Shown one piece after another: positions 36,740 through 46,100 of a stretch of DNA of 64,000 nt. The stretch comes from Clostridia bacterium UC5.1-1D10 (GTDB lineage Bacteria; Bacillota; Clostridia; Lachnospirales; Anaerotignaceae). Every line of letters begins with the position of its first letter. Position 1 is the first letter of the stretch. The notes beneath the pieces were generated by a model, which did not search any database, was not told the DNA's origin, and was given only the letters and a program-made list of their open reading frames with translations. The stretch spans positions 1 to 64,000 of the forward strand of contig BBZU01000006.1 in the NCBI GenBank assembly GCA_001304995.1, written 5' to 3'. A program made the translations under genes and the position numbers.

Positions 36740-39700
36740 ATGGTTTATAGAATTTATGTGGAGAAAAAACAGGGTTTGCAGACAGAAGCAGACGGCTTGA
36801 GAGCCGATCTGGTGAACCTGCTGGGCATCAAAGGTCTGACAGGTCTGCGCCTTTTGAATCGTTACGACGTAGAACACATTGATAAAGAATTGTTTGAAAA
36901 CTGCAAAACAACGGTATTTTCCGAACCTCAGCTGGATGATCTGCTGACAGAAATCCCTCAGGACGGCGCGAAAGTATTCGCAGTGGAATTTTTGCCCGGT
37001 CAGTTTGACCAGAGAGCAAACTCCGCAGCAGAATGTATCCAGATCATTTCCAAACAGGACAGACCTCTGGTAAAGAGCGCGAAAGTTTACCTGCTGTACG
37101 GTGATCTGAGCGACGCTGATGTGGAAGCCATCAAGAAATATGTCATCAACCCTGTGGAATCCAGAGAAGCAGCTCTGGCAGAAGCAGATACACTGGAAAT
37201 GGTATATGACATTCCTACTTCCGTGGCAACACTGGACGGTTTCTGCGAAATGGACGAAGCTGCACTGGCGCAGTTCGTAGCGGATCAGGGTCTGGCAATG
37301 GATCTGGACGACATCAAAGTATGTCAGGCTTATTTCCAGAGCGAACACAGAGATCCTACCATTACAGAAATCAAAATGATCGATACATACTGGTCTGATC
37401 ACTGCCGTCATACCACATTCCTGACAACCATCGACAGCGTGAAATTTGAAGACGCACTGCTTCAGAGCGCTTATGACGAATATCTGAAAACAAGAGAAGC
37501 TATCGGCAGAACAAAACCCATCAATCTGATGGATATGGGCACCATCGTGGCAAAATTCCTGAAACAGCAGGGCAAACTGGATAAACTGGATGAATCCGAA
37601 GAAATCAACGCTTGTACTGTGAAAATTGACGTGGAAGTGGAAGACAGAGTGGAAAAATGGCTGCTGCTGTTCAAAAACGAAACACACAACCATCCCACAG
37701 AAATCGAACCTTTCGGCGGCGCTGCAACCTGCGTAGGCGGTGCCATCCGTGACCCTCTGAGCGGTCGTTCCTATGTATACGCAGCAATGCGTGTGACAGG
37801 TGCAGGCAATCCTCTGACACCCGTTTCCGAAACACTCCAGGGCAAACTGCCTCAGAGAAAGATCGTTACCACAGCTGCTGCTGGTTACAGCTCTTACGGC
37901 AACCAGATCGGTCTGGCAACAGGTCAGGTAGACGAAATCTACCACGACGGCTATGTGGCTAAGAGAATGGAAATCGGTGCTGTTATCGGTGCGGCTCCTG
38001 CGGAAAATGTACGCAGAGAACGTCCCGAAGATGGCGATATCGTTATCCTGCTGGGCGGCAGAACTGGTCGTGACGGCTGCGGCGGTGCAACAGGCTCCTC
38101 CAAATCCCATACACTGGAATCTCTGGAAAACTGCGGCGCGGAAGTACAGAAAGGTAATGCTCCCGAAGAAAGAAAACTGCAGAGATTGTTCCGTAATGCG
38201 GAAGCATCTCGCCTCATCAAACGTTGTAATGACTTCGGTGCCGGCGGTGTATCCGTTGCCATCGGGGAACTGGCAGATGGTCTGGAAATCAACCTGAACG
38301 CTGTTCCTAAGAAATATGAAGGTCTGGACGGCACAGAACTGGCAATCAGTGAATCTCAGGAACGTATGGCAGTTGTTGTTGCGGCAGAAGATGTGGAACG
38401 CTTCAAAGAACTGGCTTACGCAGAAAATCTGGAAGCTACTGTTGTAGCGGAAGTAAAGGCAAATCCTTATCTGGTAATGTACTGGAACGATAAGAAGATC
38501 GTTAACATTTCCCGTGAATTCCTGAACTCCAACGGTGCGGAAAAACATATCGATATCACACCTGCGGCTCCCGAAAGCTATGATAAAGAAATCAAAGACG
38601 ATTTCAAAGATGCTTACATGGATCTGGCTGGCGACCTGAACGTTTGTTCCAAACGTGGTCTGTCTGAACGCTTTGACTCCACCATCGGCGCAGGCACAGT
38701 CCTGATGCCTTTCGGCGGCAAAAACCAGAGAACACCTATTCAGGCCATGGTAAACAAAGTTTCTATGGAAAAAGCAGACGCTAAGACATGCTCTTTGATG
38801 GCTTGGGGCTACAATCCGTTCATCGCGGAAAAGAGCCCTTACCACAGCGCTTATCTGGCAGTTGTGGAATCCGTCGCGAAACTGATCGCAACAGGCGCGA
38901 AATTTGAAGATGTATACCTGTCCTTCCAGGAATACTTCGAAAAACCCATGAAAGACCCTAAAACGTTGGGGCAAACCCATGGCAGCTCTGCTGGGTGCGT
39001 TTATGGCTCAGAAAGGTCTGGAAATCGCTGCCATCGGTGGTAAAGACTCCATGAGCGGTACTTTTGAACATATCGACGTACCTCCTACACTGGTTTCTTT
39101 CGCTGTGACAACAGAAAATGTAGCAAATATCATTTCTCCCGAATTCAAAGGAGAAAATCATAAAGTGGTACTGCTGAAACCCGTTTACGATGAAAACGGT
39201 CTGCCTACCGCTGACAGCCTGAAAGCTCTGTTCGCACAGGTGAATGACCTGATGCGTGCTGGCAAGGTTTGCGCAGCTTACACCCCCACATATGGCGGCG
39301 TAGCAGAAGCAGTGCTGAAAATGGCAATGGGTAACGACATCGGTTTCACATACGCAGATGGCTTGACCAAAGAAGATATCTTCGGTTATGCTTACGGCGC
39401 ATTTGTGCTGGAACTGAGCAGCGAAGACGAAGTTGGCACATTGCTGGGGAGAACCGGCGGCAATGCCATCGCAAAAGACGGCGTTTCCATCGCCCTGGCT
39501 GACCTGTACGATGTTTACGAAGGCAAACTGGAACCCATTTATTCTTGCAACATCGAAACAGAAGCAAAAGAACTGCCTACATTTAACTATCGTGCGGAAA
39601 GTTTCGCAAAACCTCGTTTGCAGTTCGCGAAACCTAAGGTTCTGATTCCTGTATTCCCTGGCACAAACTGCGAATATGATTCCGCAAAAGCTATGGAACG

Positions 39701-40427
39701 TGCAGGTGCAGAAGCGGAAATCTTTGTCATCAACAACCTTTCCGCAGCTGGTATCGCAAACTCCGTAGAAACATTCGCGAAGAAACTGAACGACAGCCAG
39801 ATGATCTTCATCCCCGGTGGTTTCTCTGGCGGTGACGAACCTGATGGCTCCGGTAAATTCATCACAGCATTCTTCAGAAACCCTGAAGTAAAAGAAGCTG
39901 TAACAAAACTGCTGGAAGACAGAGATGGTCTGATTTGTGGTATTTGTAATGGTTTCCAGGCGCTCATCAAACTGGGTCTGGTGCCTTACGGTAAGATCAT
40001 CGACACCGATGAAAACTGCCCGACACTGACTTATAACACCATCCACAGACACCAGTCCAAACTGGTTCGCACTCGTGTGGCTTCCAACAAATCTCCTTGG
40101 CTGTCTAACGTACAGCCTGGCGATATCTTCACCGTGCCTATTTCTCACGGCGAAGGCCGTCTGCTGGCAGATGAAGCGCTGCTGCGTCAGTTGGCAGAAA
40201 ATGGTCAGATCCTCACACAGTATGTAGATCAGAACGGCAACCCTACAAACGACATTCAGTACAACCCCAACGGCTCTGCCTTCGCTATCGAAGGTCTACT
40301 TTCTCCCGATGGTCGTGTACTGGGTAAGATGGGTCACTCCGAACGTATCGCTGACCGTCTGTATCAGAACGTACCCGGCGAATTTGATATGAAACTGTTC
40401 AAATCCGCAGTGGAATATTGGAAATAA
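36740..40427 (+). CDS. purL: Phosphoribosylformylglycinamidine synthase, single-chain, one frameshift
   Basis: This is the large PurL that fuses synthetase and glutaminase. The first part has an ATP-binding FKNETHNHPTEIEPFGGAAT motif and an APAENVRRERPEDGDIVILL segment. The glutaminase end has the nucleophile in GLICGICNGFQALIKLG and an FPGTNCEYDSAKAMERAG start. The frame breaks in the A4 run at 38960-38963; removing one A reads KRWGKPMAALLGAFMAQKGL across the junction. Corrected length is about 1228 residues, matching the clostridial form. There is no separate purQ or purS. It is the last gene of the operon, followed by a terminator. Confidence 0.93.
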
Positions 40428-40438
40428 AAAATACCTTG

Positions 40439-40470
40439 CTCCCGTGTCGCTTTGGCACGGGAGTTTTTTT
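40439..40470 (+). terminator. Terminator of the pur operon
   Basis: CTCCCGTG (40439-40446) pairs with CACGGGAG (40456-40463) and is followed by TTTTTTT. The last two T's are the start of the next -35 box. Confidence 0.9.
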
Positions 40471-40497
40471 GACAATGAAAATAAACCGTGGTATGAT
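40469..40497 (+). promoter_or_regulatory. Strong promoter for the MFS exporter leader
   Basis: TTGACA (40469-40474) and TATGAT (40492-40497) are 17 bases apart. The transcript would start near 40504, just before the leader peptide ribosome binding site, leaving a leader of about 250 bases before the MFS gene. Confidence 0.8.
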
Positions 40498-40518
40498 GCA
40501 AATAGGAGATGAACGTCT

Positions 40519-40572
40519 ATGAAACCGGATAAAGTTTGTGTTTTCACAAGGAAAATCAGCTCTGTACAATAA
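40519..40572 (+). CDS. Leader peptide, 17 residues
   Basis: The short frame encodes MKPDKVCVFTRKISSVQ and is preceded by ATAGGAGATG at good spacing, directly behind a strong promoter. It is followed by alternative hairpins and a terminator-like element before an MFS exporter gene. This arrangement is known for inducible antibiotic-resistance genes, in which drug-stalled ribosomes on the leader change RNA folding. The peptide does not match a specific known leader that I can recall. Confidence 0.55.
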   Translation: MKPDKVCVFTRKISSVQ

Positions 40573-40732
40573 GACCGATCGAGATTGTATGGGGCGGAGA
40601 TTCTTTTACATAAGATCGGCATGAAAACATAGGAAACTATGTTTTGTTTGCGTGCCGAAAAGAAAGAATATCCGCGGAAAGCCTTTTTGCAGACAGCAGA
40701 AGGGCAGCCGTGGATTTTTTGCGCCCTTTTTT
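40573..40732 (+). promoter_or_regulatory. Candidate attenuator before the MFS exporter
   Basis: GACCGATC (40573-40580) can pair with GATCGGC (40614-40620). The overlapping TCGGCATG (40616-40623) can instead pair with CGTGCCGA (40651-40658), enclosing a perfect AAAACATAG-GAAA-CTATGTTTT hairpin. Downstream AAGGGC (40700-40705) pairs with GCCCTT (40723-40728), followed by TTTTTT, as a terminator. The exclusive pairings suggest regulated read-through. Folding was done by eye. Confidence 0.5.
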
Positions 40733-40753
40733 AAAAAGGAAGGACGATTTGAT

Positions 40754-41938
40754 ATGTATGAAAACTGGAAAATACAAACAGGTAAGTTCTTGACTGCACA
40801 GACCATTTCTCTTTTTGGTTCGGTATTGGTGCAGTACGCTATGGTATGGTATCTGACATTGCATACAGGATCTGGGAAGGTATTGACACTTTCTACTATC
40901 TGCGGATTTTTGCCGCAGGTTTTGATTTCTCTTTTTGCGGGCACATGGCTGGATCGATATGACAGAAAAAAACTGATGATGATTTCTGATGGGGTGATTG
41001 CTTTTGTAACAGGAATTTTAGGAATCAGTTTTTTGATGGGAACAGCTACAACGGCGAGCGTTATTGTGGTGCTTGCAATACGTTCCGTTGGTTCTGGCAT
41101 ACAAACACCGGCAGTACAGGCAGTCATTCCCCAACTGGTACCCAAAGAAGCGTTGGTACAGGTCAATGGCATACAAAGCACCAGCTCTGCCATTACCAAT
41201 TTTTTAGGCCCGGTAGCCAGCGGGGCTGTTTTGGGCATCCTTGGTATAGAAGCGACATTGTTTTTGGATGTAATCACAGCAATGATTGGAATTTCCATTA
41301 CGGCAACGGTTATGATTCCCAAATTGAAGCGGAAAACAGAGGTTTCTTCATGGGTACAGATGGCGGAAGGTATTGCATATATTCGAAGAAAACAGGATGT
41401 GCGCTATTTGCTGATATTCGAATTCATGACATTGTTTTTTGTAACGCCGTCAGCCTTCTTGACACCTCTTTTGGTGTCCCGTTCTTTTGGAAAGGAAGTT
41501 TGGCGGCTAACATGTAGTGAGATGACTTATAGCTTGGGCATGATTCTAGGGGGATTGCTGTTGGCTGTATGGAAAGGGTATCCACGGCGTGCCAAAGCAA
41601 CTCTTTTGACAGGTACATGGTATGGAATACTCATGTTTGGAATTGGTCTTGCTCCGACATTTGGGATTTATTTGCTTTGCAATACCCTCATTGGCATTGC
41701 GTCACCCTGTTATAATGCGCCTATAACTGCTTTTTTGCAGAATAGAGTGCCTCAGGAATATCATGGCAGGGTATTCGGCTTCTTGCAGATCGCCATGTCC
41801 ATGGCATTTCCACTGGGGATGCTTATATTTGGGCCCTTGGCGGATGTGATGAAGATCAGTCGTTTGCTGTTTATTGGCGGAAGCGGTGTGTTAGGAGTGA
41901 TGGCATACAGCTTTTTCCGAAAAAAACTGAATTTTTAA
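40754..41938 (+). CDS. MFS exporter, Mef-like drug efflux family
   Basis: The 394-residue protein has about 12 membrane segments and the MFS motif A in the first loop (LFAGTWLDRYDRKKLMMISD). The opening SLFGSVLVQYAMVWYLTLHT and the SGIQTPAVQAVIPQLVPKEA stretch resemble macrolide-efflux (Mef) type and related MFS exporters. The substrate cannot be determined, but the leader peptide and attenuator before it fit induction by a ribosome-targeting drug. The ATG at 40754 follows AAAGGAAGGA. Codon use is slightly more AT-rich than the pur genes upstream, which may point to later acquisition. Confidence 0.75.
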   Translation: MYENWKIQTGKFLTAQTISLFGSVLVQYAMVWYLTLHTGSGKVLTLSTICGFLPQVLISLFAGTWLDRYDRKKLMMISDGVIAFVTGILGISFLMGTATTASVIVVLAIRSVGSGIQTPAVQAVIPQLVPKEALVQVNGIQSTSSAITNFLGPVASGAVLGILGIEATLFLDVITAMIGISITATVMIPKLKRKTEVSSWVQMAEGIAYIRRKQDVRYLLIFEFMTLFFVTPSAFLTPLLVSRSFGKEVWRLTCSEMTYSLGMILGGLLLAVWKGYPRRAKATLLTGTWYGILMFGIGLAPTFGIYLLCNTLIGIASPCYNAPITAFLQNRVPQEYHGRVFGFLQIAMSMAFPLGMLIFGPLADVMKISRLLFIGGSGVLGVMAYSFFRKKLNF

Positions 41939-42027
41939 ATTTTTTTGGAAAAACAGCAAACTTTTCTCTTACAAATTTGCTCTATAAAGTAGACGCGTCA
42001 AACGAAAGAAAAAAGGAGGCATTGGCT

Positions 42028-42612
42028 TTGACCATAGAAGAAACGGCAGCTCTGGTTCGTCAGATGCAGGCGGGAAACACGGACGCCTTTGACGAAATCT
42101 TCGCTGCTTATGAGCAAAAAGCGGTGCGCACTGCTGCCCTGATCTGTGGGGAGGTTCCTCTGGCAGAGGATATTGCCCAGGAGGCTTTTGTGACTTGTCT
42201 GCTGCAAATCGAAAAGCTGCAAAATCCATATTGCTTTTCATCCTGGTTTTTTAAGACCCTGATCAGATGTGCCTGGAAGCAGACGAAAAAGAAACAAAAA
42301 CTGATGCCTGCGGAAGAAATTCTGGCGGAAGGGGCACAAGGTCTGCCGCCGGTATTTGACAGTTATCCCAGTGAACAGCAGGCCATGTACGAAAAGCTTT
42401 ACGCTGCCATCGACAGTCTGGGGCAGAAGCAGCGAACCACGTTGATCTTATACTATTTCAATGATTTTTCTATCAAGGAGATCGCACAGATCACATCATC
42501 CTTGGAAACAACGGTAAAATCCAGACTGTTTGCGGCAAAAAGCCGTCTGCGGAAGGCTTTGGCGGAGGAACACACACAGCGGAAGGGGGAACTGGTTTAT
42601 GAAAAGAGATGA
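42028..42612 (+). CDS. ECF-type sigma-70 factor
   Basis: The 194-residue protein has a sigma-70 region 2 (AFDEIFAAYEQKAVRTAALI, EDIAQEAFVTCLLQIEKL) and a region 4 helix-turn-helix (LYYFNDFSIKEIAQITSSLE then TVKSRLFAAKSRLRKAL), with no region 1 or 3, so it is extracytoplasmic-function type. I chose TTG at 42028: GGAGG ends 8 bases before it, while TTG 42022 is too close. Its stop overlaps the following gene, which encodes a membrane protein with the layout of an anti-sigma factor. Confidence 0.85.
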   Translation: MTIEETAALVRQMQAGNTDAFDEIFAAYEQKAVRTAALICGEVPLAEDIAQEAFVTCLLQIEKLQNPYCFSSWFFKTLIRCAWKQTKKKQKLMPAEEILAEGAQGLPPVFDSYPSEQQAMYEKLYAAIDSLGQKQRTTLILYYFNDFSIKEIAQITSSLETTVKSRLFAAKSRLRKALAEEHTQRKGELVYEKR

Positions 42613-43345
42613 ATTGGACGCAATGATTCAGTATGCCATGGAAAAACGGACAGAGCATCTGAATACGGATCCTATGATGCTGGAACGCATCAAAAGAGAA
42701 GCGGCGTCAAGAGAGCGGAAGGAGAGAATTTCCATGAAATTATTTACACCAAAAAGAATTGCAGTTGCTGCTATTGTATGCTTCGCGTCTGTTACCTGTT
42801 ATGCGGCAGTCCATTTCAGCGGCGTAGAGTCACGGACGACCATTGATGTTACAAGCTATGCGCAGCTTGAAAAGGCGGAAGAAAAAGTGGGATTTGATAT
42901 GAAAACCGTAGAAGCCTTTACTAATGGATTTACATTTGTCAATGGCGGCACCGGCGAAATGTACGGGCAGGATGAAAACGGAAATAACGTAGGTGACCCA
43001 TATGCGCTGATGACACTGTCTTATGAAAAAGAAGGAAAAACAGTGGTGGTGACTGCACAAGACGGCAATCCTTTTACTGATGCAGGGGAAGAATTGCAGG
43101 AAGGCTACAGCAGCCATCTATATAAATTTGTGCCAGAAGGCTATGAATTGACAGCGGAAGATAAAGAAAGAGAAATGAGTGGCGAACTGATTATTTCTTA
43201 TGGCACAGATGAAGTGTTGGAAAGTGTTATGGAAATCTATTCCTGGAAAGACGGTGATCAGTTTTACAGTATGACAGCCGATAACTGCAATCTAGGAGAA
43301 GACGCCATGGCACAGATGGCACAGGAAATGCAGAATGCCAGATAA
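42599..43345 (+). CDS. Membrane anti-sigma factor-like protein
   Basis: The 248-residue protein has a cytoplasmic N-terminal part of about 50 residues, one membrane span (IAVAAIVCFASVTCYAAV) and an exported domain of about 175 residues. The end (IYSWKDGDQFYSMTADNCNL, EDAMAQMAQEM) resembles the DUF4367 module found in such proteins. It overlaps the sigma factor gene by 14 bases, so the two are made together. The likely role is to hold the sigma factor at the membrane until an unknown outside signal. A ribosome binding site GGAAGGGGG precedes the ATG. Confidence 0.75.
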   Translation: MKRDELDAMIQYAMEKRTEHLNTDPMMLERIKREAASRERKERISMKLFTPKRIAVAAIVCFASVTCYAAVHFSGVESRTTIDVTSYAQLEKAEEKVGFDMKTVEAFTNGFTFVNGGTGEMYGQDENGNNVGDPYALMTLSYEKEGKTVVVTAQDGNPFTDAGEELQEGYSSHLYKFVPEGYELTAEDKEREMSGELIISYGTDEVLESVMEIYSWKDGDQFYSMTADNCNLGEDAMAQMAQEMQNAR

Positions 43346-43382
43346 GTATTTGCAGACAACAGAATATAAGATGTAAAGAATG

Positions 43383-43436
43383 AAAAAAGTGAAGAAATAT
43401 CCTTATTTAAAAGAGATGTTTTCTTCACTTTTTTTA
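43383..43436 (+). terminator. Terminator of the sigma/anti-sigma operon
   Basis: AAAAAAGTGAAGAAA pairs with TTTCTTCACTTTTTT across a 22-base loop, ending in a T7 run. Confidence 0.8.
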
Positions 43437-43717
43437 TGTAATGGACGCAAGCGGTGGTTCTGGAAAACAAAAATGTATTTTTATTCATAAATTTACGTTT
43501 ATATGCAAAAGTATTGAGAAATTTGGAAAAAAACGGCGAATTCATAAATTTTTTGCATCAACAAAACGTTAAGATTTTCAAAGTATTGACATTTGTGCAT
43601 TTGTAAAAAGGATGAAATTTTCGGTCAAAACCGAAGGGGATATAAAAATATGTGAAATTTTAATAATAATCGCGAATCCATAGAAAAAAGTTTTGGAAAT
43701 TGATAAATTTTTCTGTA
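43437..43717. other. AT-rich intergenic stretch before deoC
   Basis: About 280 bases without a gene. It is rich in A/T with repeated AAATTT and TTCATAAATTT segments that could bend DNA or bind a repressor, and a second possible -35 (TTGACA at about 43586). A TCGGTCAAAACCGA foldback lies near 43620-43633. No RNA gene was recognised. Confidence 0.4.
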
Positions 43718-43746
43718 TTGTTGTGTGTTTCATTTTGTGTTATAAT
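43718..43746 (+). promoter_or_regulatory. Promoter for deoC
   Basis: TTGTTG (43718-43723) and a perfect TATAAT (43741-43746) are 17 bases apart, 39 bases before the ATG. Confidence 0.65.
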
Positions 43747-43784
43747 GGCTGAGTATGTATAACAGATGAAAAGAGGATGTATAT

Positions 43785-44438
43785 ATGCAAAAGGATTTCA
43801 TTCTTTCACATGTAGACCATACCATGCTGAAGCAGGGTGCCACATGGGCAGATATCCAGCGGATTTGTGACGAGGGATTGTCCCATAAAACAGCCTCTGT
43901 TTGTATCCCGCCTTCTTACGTTGCGGATGCAGCGGCATATCTGAAGGGGCGTTTGGCGGTTTGTACCGTCATTGGCTTTCCCCATGGGTATCAGACCACA
44001 GCGGTGAAAGTGGCAGAAACAAAAGATGCCATCGCAAAGGGCGCAGATGAAATTGATATGGTCATCAATATCGGCTGGGTCAAAGACGGAAAAGATCAGA
44101 AGGTTTTGGAAGAGATCAATGCCGTGAAAGAAGCATGTCAGGGCAGAATTCTGAAAGTAATTGTAGAAACCTGTCTGCTGACAGAAGAAGAAAAAATCCG
44201 TATGTGCGATGTAGTCAGCCGTTCTGAGGCAGAATACATCAAGACAAGCACAGGATTTGCCGGCGGCGGTGCTACATTTGCGGATGTGGAACTGTTCGCG
44301 AAGCATGTACAGCCTGGTACCAAGATCAAAGCGGCAGGCGGCATCAAAAGTGTTGCTGACGCGGAGAAATTTCTGGAACTTGGCGCAGAGCGTCTGGGAA
44401 CCAGTTCGCTGGTAGCCATGCTGGATCAAAAGGACTGA
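43785..44438 (+). CDS. deoC: Deoxyribose-phosphate aldolase
   Basis: DeoC splits deoxyribose 5-phosphate into acetaldehyde and glyceraldehyde 3-phosphate in nucleoside breakdown. The 217-residue protein has DHTMLKQGATWADIQRICDE, the aspartate-containing GADEIDMVINIGWVKDG and the Schiff-base lysine in EYIKTSTGFAGGGATF, then IKAAGGIKS. Length is standard. GAGGATG precedes the ATG. The usual neighbours (deoA, deoB, pdp) are absent, and the next gene is an amino-acid binding protein 70 bases away. Confidence 0.95.
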   Translation: MQKDFILSHVDHTMLKQGATWADIQRICDEGLSHKTASVCIPPSYVADAAAYLKGRLAVCTVIGFPHGYQTTAVKVAETKDAIAKGADEIDMVINIGWVKDGKDQKVLEEINAVKEACQGRILKVIVETCLLTEEEKIRMCDVVSRSEAEYIKTSTGFAGGGATFADVELFAKHVQPGTKIKAAGGIKSVADAEKFLELGAERLGTSSLVAMLDQKD

Positions 44439-44508
44439 TATGCGCTGGTGCGCTGATGGCGTACGGCATACCATAAATATGTTAAAAAGAGAAAAGGGAG
44501 GAATTACA

Positions 44509-45306
44509 ATGAGTTTATTCAAGAAATTTGCAGCAACAACATTGGCACTGACAATGGTATTCAGCTTGGCAGCTTGCGGTGGCTCCAGCGATACTGCAAC
44601 AACAGAAGATGGCGGCGATGCTGCTACAACTGGCAAAGTTTACAAAATCGGTACAGATACAACATTTGCACCTTTTGAATTCCAGAACGACGCTGGTGAA
44701 TTCGTAGGTATCGACATTGACCTGCTGAACGCAATCGCAGAAGATCAGGGCTTTGAAATCGAACTGCAGTCTCTGGGCTTCAATGCAGCTGTTCAGGCTC
44801 TGGAAGCTGGTCAGGTTGACGGCGTTATCGCTGGTATGAGCATCACACCTGAAAGACAGGAAAAATTCGACTTCTCTGAACCTTACTTCGACAGCGGCGT
44901 TGTTATGGGCGTAAAAGAAGACAACGAAGACATCAAGAGCTATGAAGATCTGGCAGGCAAAAAAGTAGCTGTTAAGATCGGTACAGAAGGTCAGACATTC
45001 GCTGAATCCATCAAAGATAAGTATGGTTTCACAACAGTTGTATTTGACGATTCCAACTCCATGTATCTGGATGTTAAATCCGGCAACTCCGTTGCTTGCT
45101 TCGAAGACTATCCTGTAATGGGTTATGCAATCTCTCAGGGTTCCGGCCTGAAAATGGTAACAGAAAAAGAACAGGGCAGCTCCTATGGTTTCGCTGTAAA
45201 CAAAGGTGAAAACGCAGAACTGCTGGAAATGTTCAACGCTGGTCTTGCGAACCTGAAAGAAAGCGGTAAATATGACGAAATCCTGAACACATATATTCAG
45301 GAATAA
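44509..45306 (+). CDS. Amino-acid ABC transporter substrate-binding lipoprotein
   Basis: The 265-residue protein has a signal peptide ending in the lipobox LAAC (residues 19-22), followed by a flexible GGSSDTATTEDGGDAATTG linker. It then has a family 3 solute-binding domain: GTDTTFAPFEFQNDAGEFVG, IDLLNAIAEDQGFEIEL and DGVIAGMSITPERQEKFDFS. This family binds polar amino acids such as glutamine, cystine or arginine; the exact ligand is unclear. AAAGGGAGG precedes the ATG. It heads an operon with the permease and ATPase, with a weak hairpin after it that may lower downstream expression. Confidence 0.92.
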   Translation: MSLFKKFAATTLALTMVFSLAACGGSSDTATTEDGGDAATTGKVYKIGTDTTFAPFEFQNDAGEFVGIDIDLLNAIAEDQGFEIELQSLGFNAAVQALEAGQVDGVIAGMSITPERQEKFDFSEPYFDSGVVMGVKEDNEDIKSYEDLAGKKVAVKIGTEGQTFAESIKDKYGFTTVVFDDSNSMYLDVKSGNSVACFEDYPVMGYAISQGSGLKMVTEKEQGSSYGFAVNKGENAELLEMFNAGLANLKESGKYDEILNTYIQE

Positions 45307-45326
45307 TCCTTTGCCGAAGGATTTTT
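45305..45326 (+). terminator. Weak intra-operon hairpin after the binding protein
   Basis: AATCCTT (45305-45311) pairs with AAGGATT (45317-45323), followed by TTT. It is short, and may act as a partial terminator or mRNA stabiliser that makes the binding protein more abundant than the permease. Confidence 0.45.
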
Positions 45327-45371
45327 GATCCGAAAGGAAATTTTTTGTATTTTAGTTGGGAGTAGTGCCTT

Positions 45372-46100
45372 ATGGGTGAGATTTTTGTAACAGCAATGAC
45401 GAACATGTTCCCTCAGACAGGTCATTTTGCACTGGCTGTGGGCGGTTCTTCAAACTTTTTTGAATATGCAGTGAGCATTTCCCCTCGTCTGTTCGAAGGG
45501 CTGAAAATGACTATTGCTATGACAGTTTGTTCTTTGATTCTGGGGATTTTGGTAGGTTTGCTGTCCTGCTTCTGTTCCATCTCCAAATCTTTCATTTTGA
45601 ATAAGCTCTCCGGAGCTTACCTGAGCATCATTCGTGGTACACCACTGATGGTACAGGCGACATTCATTTACTTCGGTCTGAGTGCGGCGCTGAATATGCC
45701 AATTACTTCATTTACAGCGTCCATCATCGTACTGATGCTGAACTCCGGTGCATACCTGTCTGAAATCTTCAGAAGTGGTATCAGTGCCATCAATAAAGGT
45801 CAGATGGAAGCGGCACGCAGCCTGGGTCTGCCCCACGGCGTAGCAATGCGGAAGATCATCCTGCCTCAGGCATTCCGTATCGTTATTCCTTCTGTAACAA
45901 ACCAGTTCATCATCACACTGAAAGATACGTCTATCCTGTCTGTTATCGGTGTGGCGGAAATGATGCGTCAGAGCCAGCAGCTCATCGCAAACAACTTCCG
46001 TGCATTTGAAACATACGCAATCGTTGCGGTATGGTACTATGTACTGGTTATCATTTTGACAAAACTGTTCAAACTGCTTGAGAGGAGGCTGGCAAATTGA
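45372..46100 (+). CDS. Amino-acid ABC transporter permease
   Basis: The 242-residue HisM/GlnP-type permease has about five membrane spans, the N-terminal GLKMTIAMTVCSLILGILVG block, IIRGTPLMVQATFIYFGL, and the coupling loop EAARSLGLPHGVAMRKIILP that contacts the ATPase. It ends ERRLAN, with the stop overlapping the TTG start of the ATPase gene. The ribosome binding site is poor (GTTGGGAG), in keeping with lower expression. Confidence 0.92.
   Translation: MGEIFVTAMTNMFPQTGHFALAVGGSSNFFEYAVSISPRLFEGLKMTIAMTVCSLILGILVGLLSCFCSISKSFILNKLSGAYLSIIRGTPLMVQATFIYFGLSAALNMPITSFTASIIVLMLNSGAYLSEIFRSGISAINKGQMEAARSLGLPHGVAMRKIILPQAFRIVIPSVTNQFIITLKDTSILSVIGVAEMMRQSQQLIANNFRAFETYAIVAVWYYVLVIILTKLFKLLERRLAN

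Noticed and set aside
43437-43717. CRISPR-like or tRNA-like content in the AT-rich gap before deoC
   Set aside because: The AAATTT motifs are irregularly spaced with no conserved repeat, and no cloverleaf or T-arm sequence could be found.
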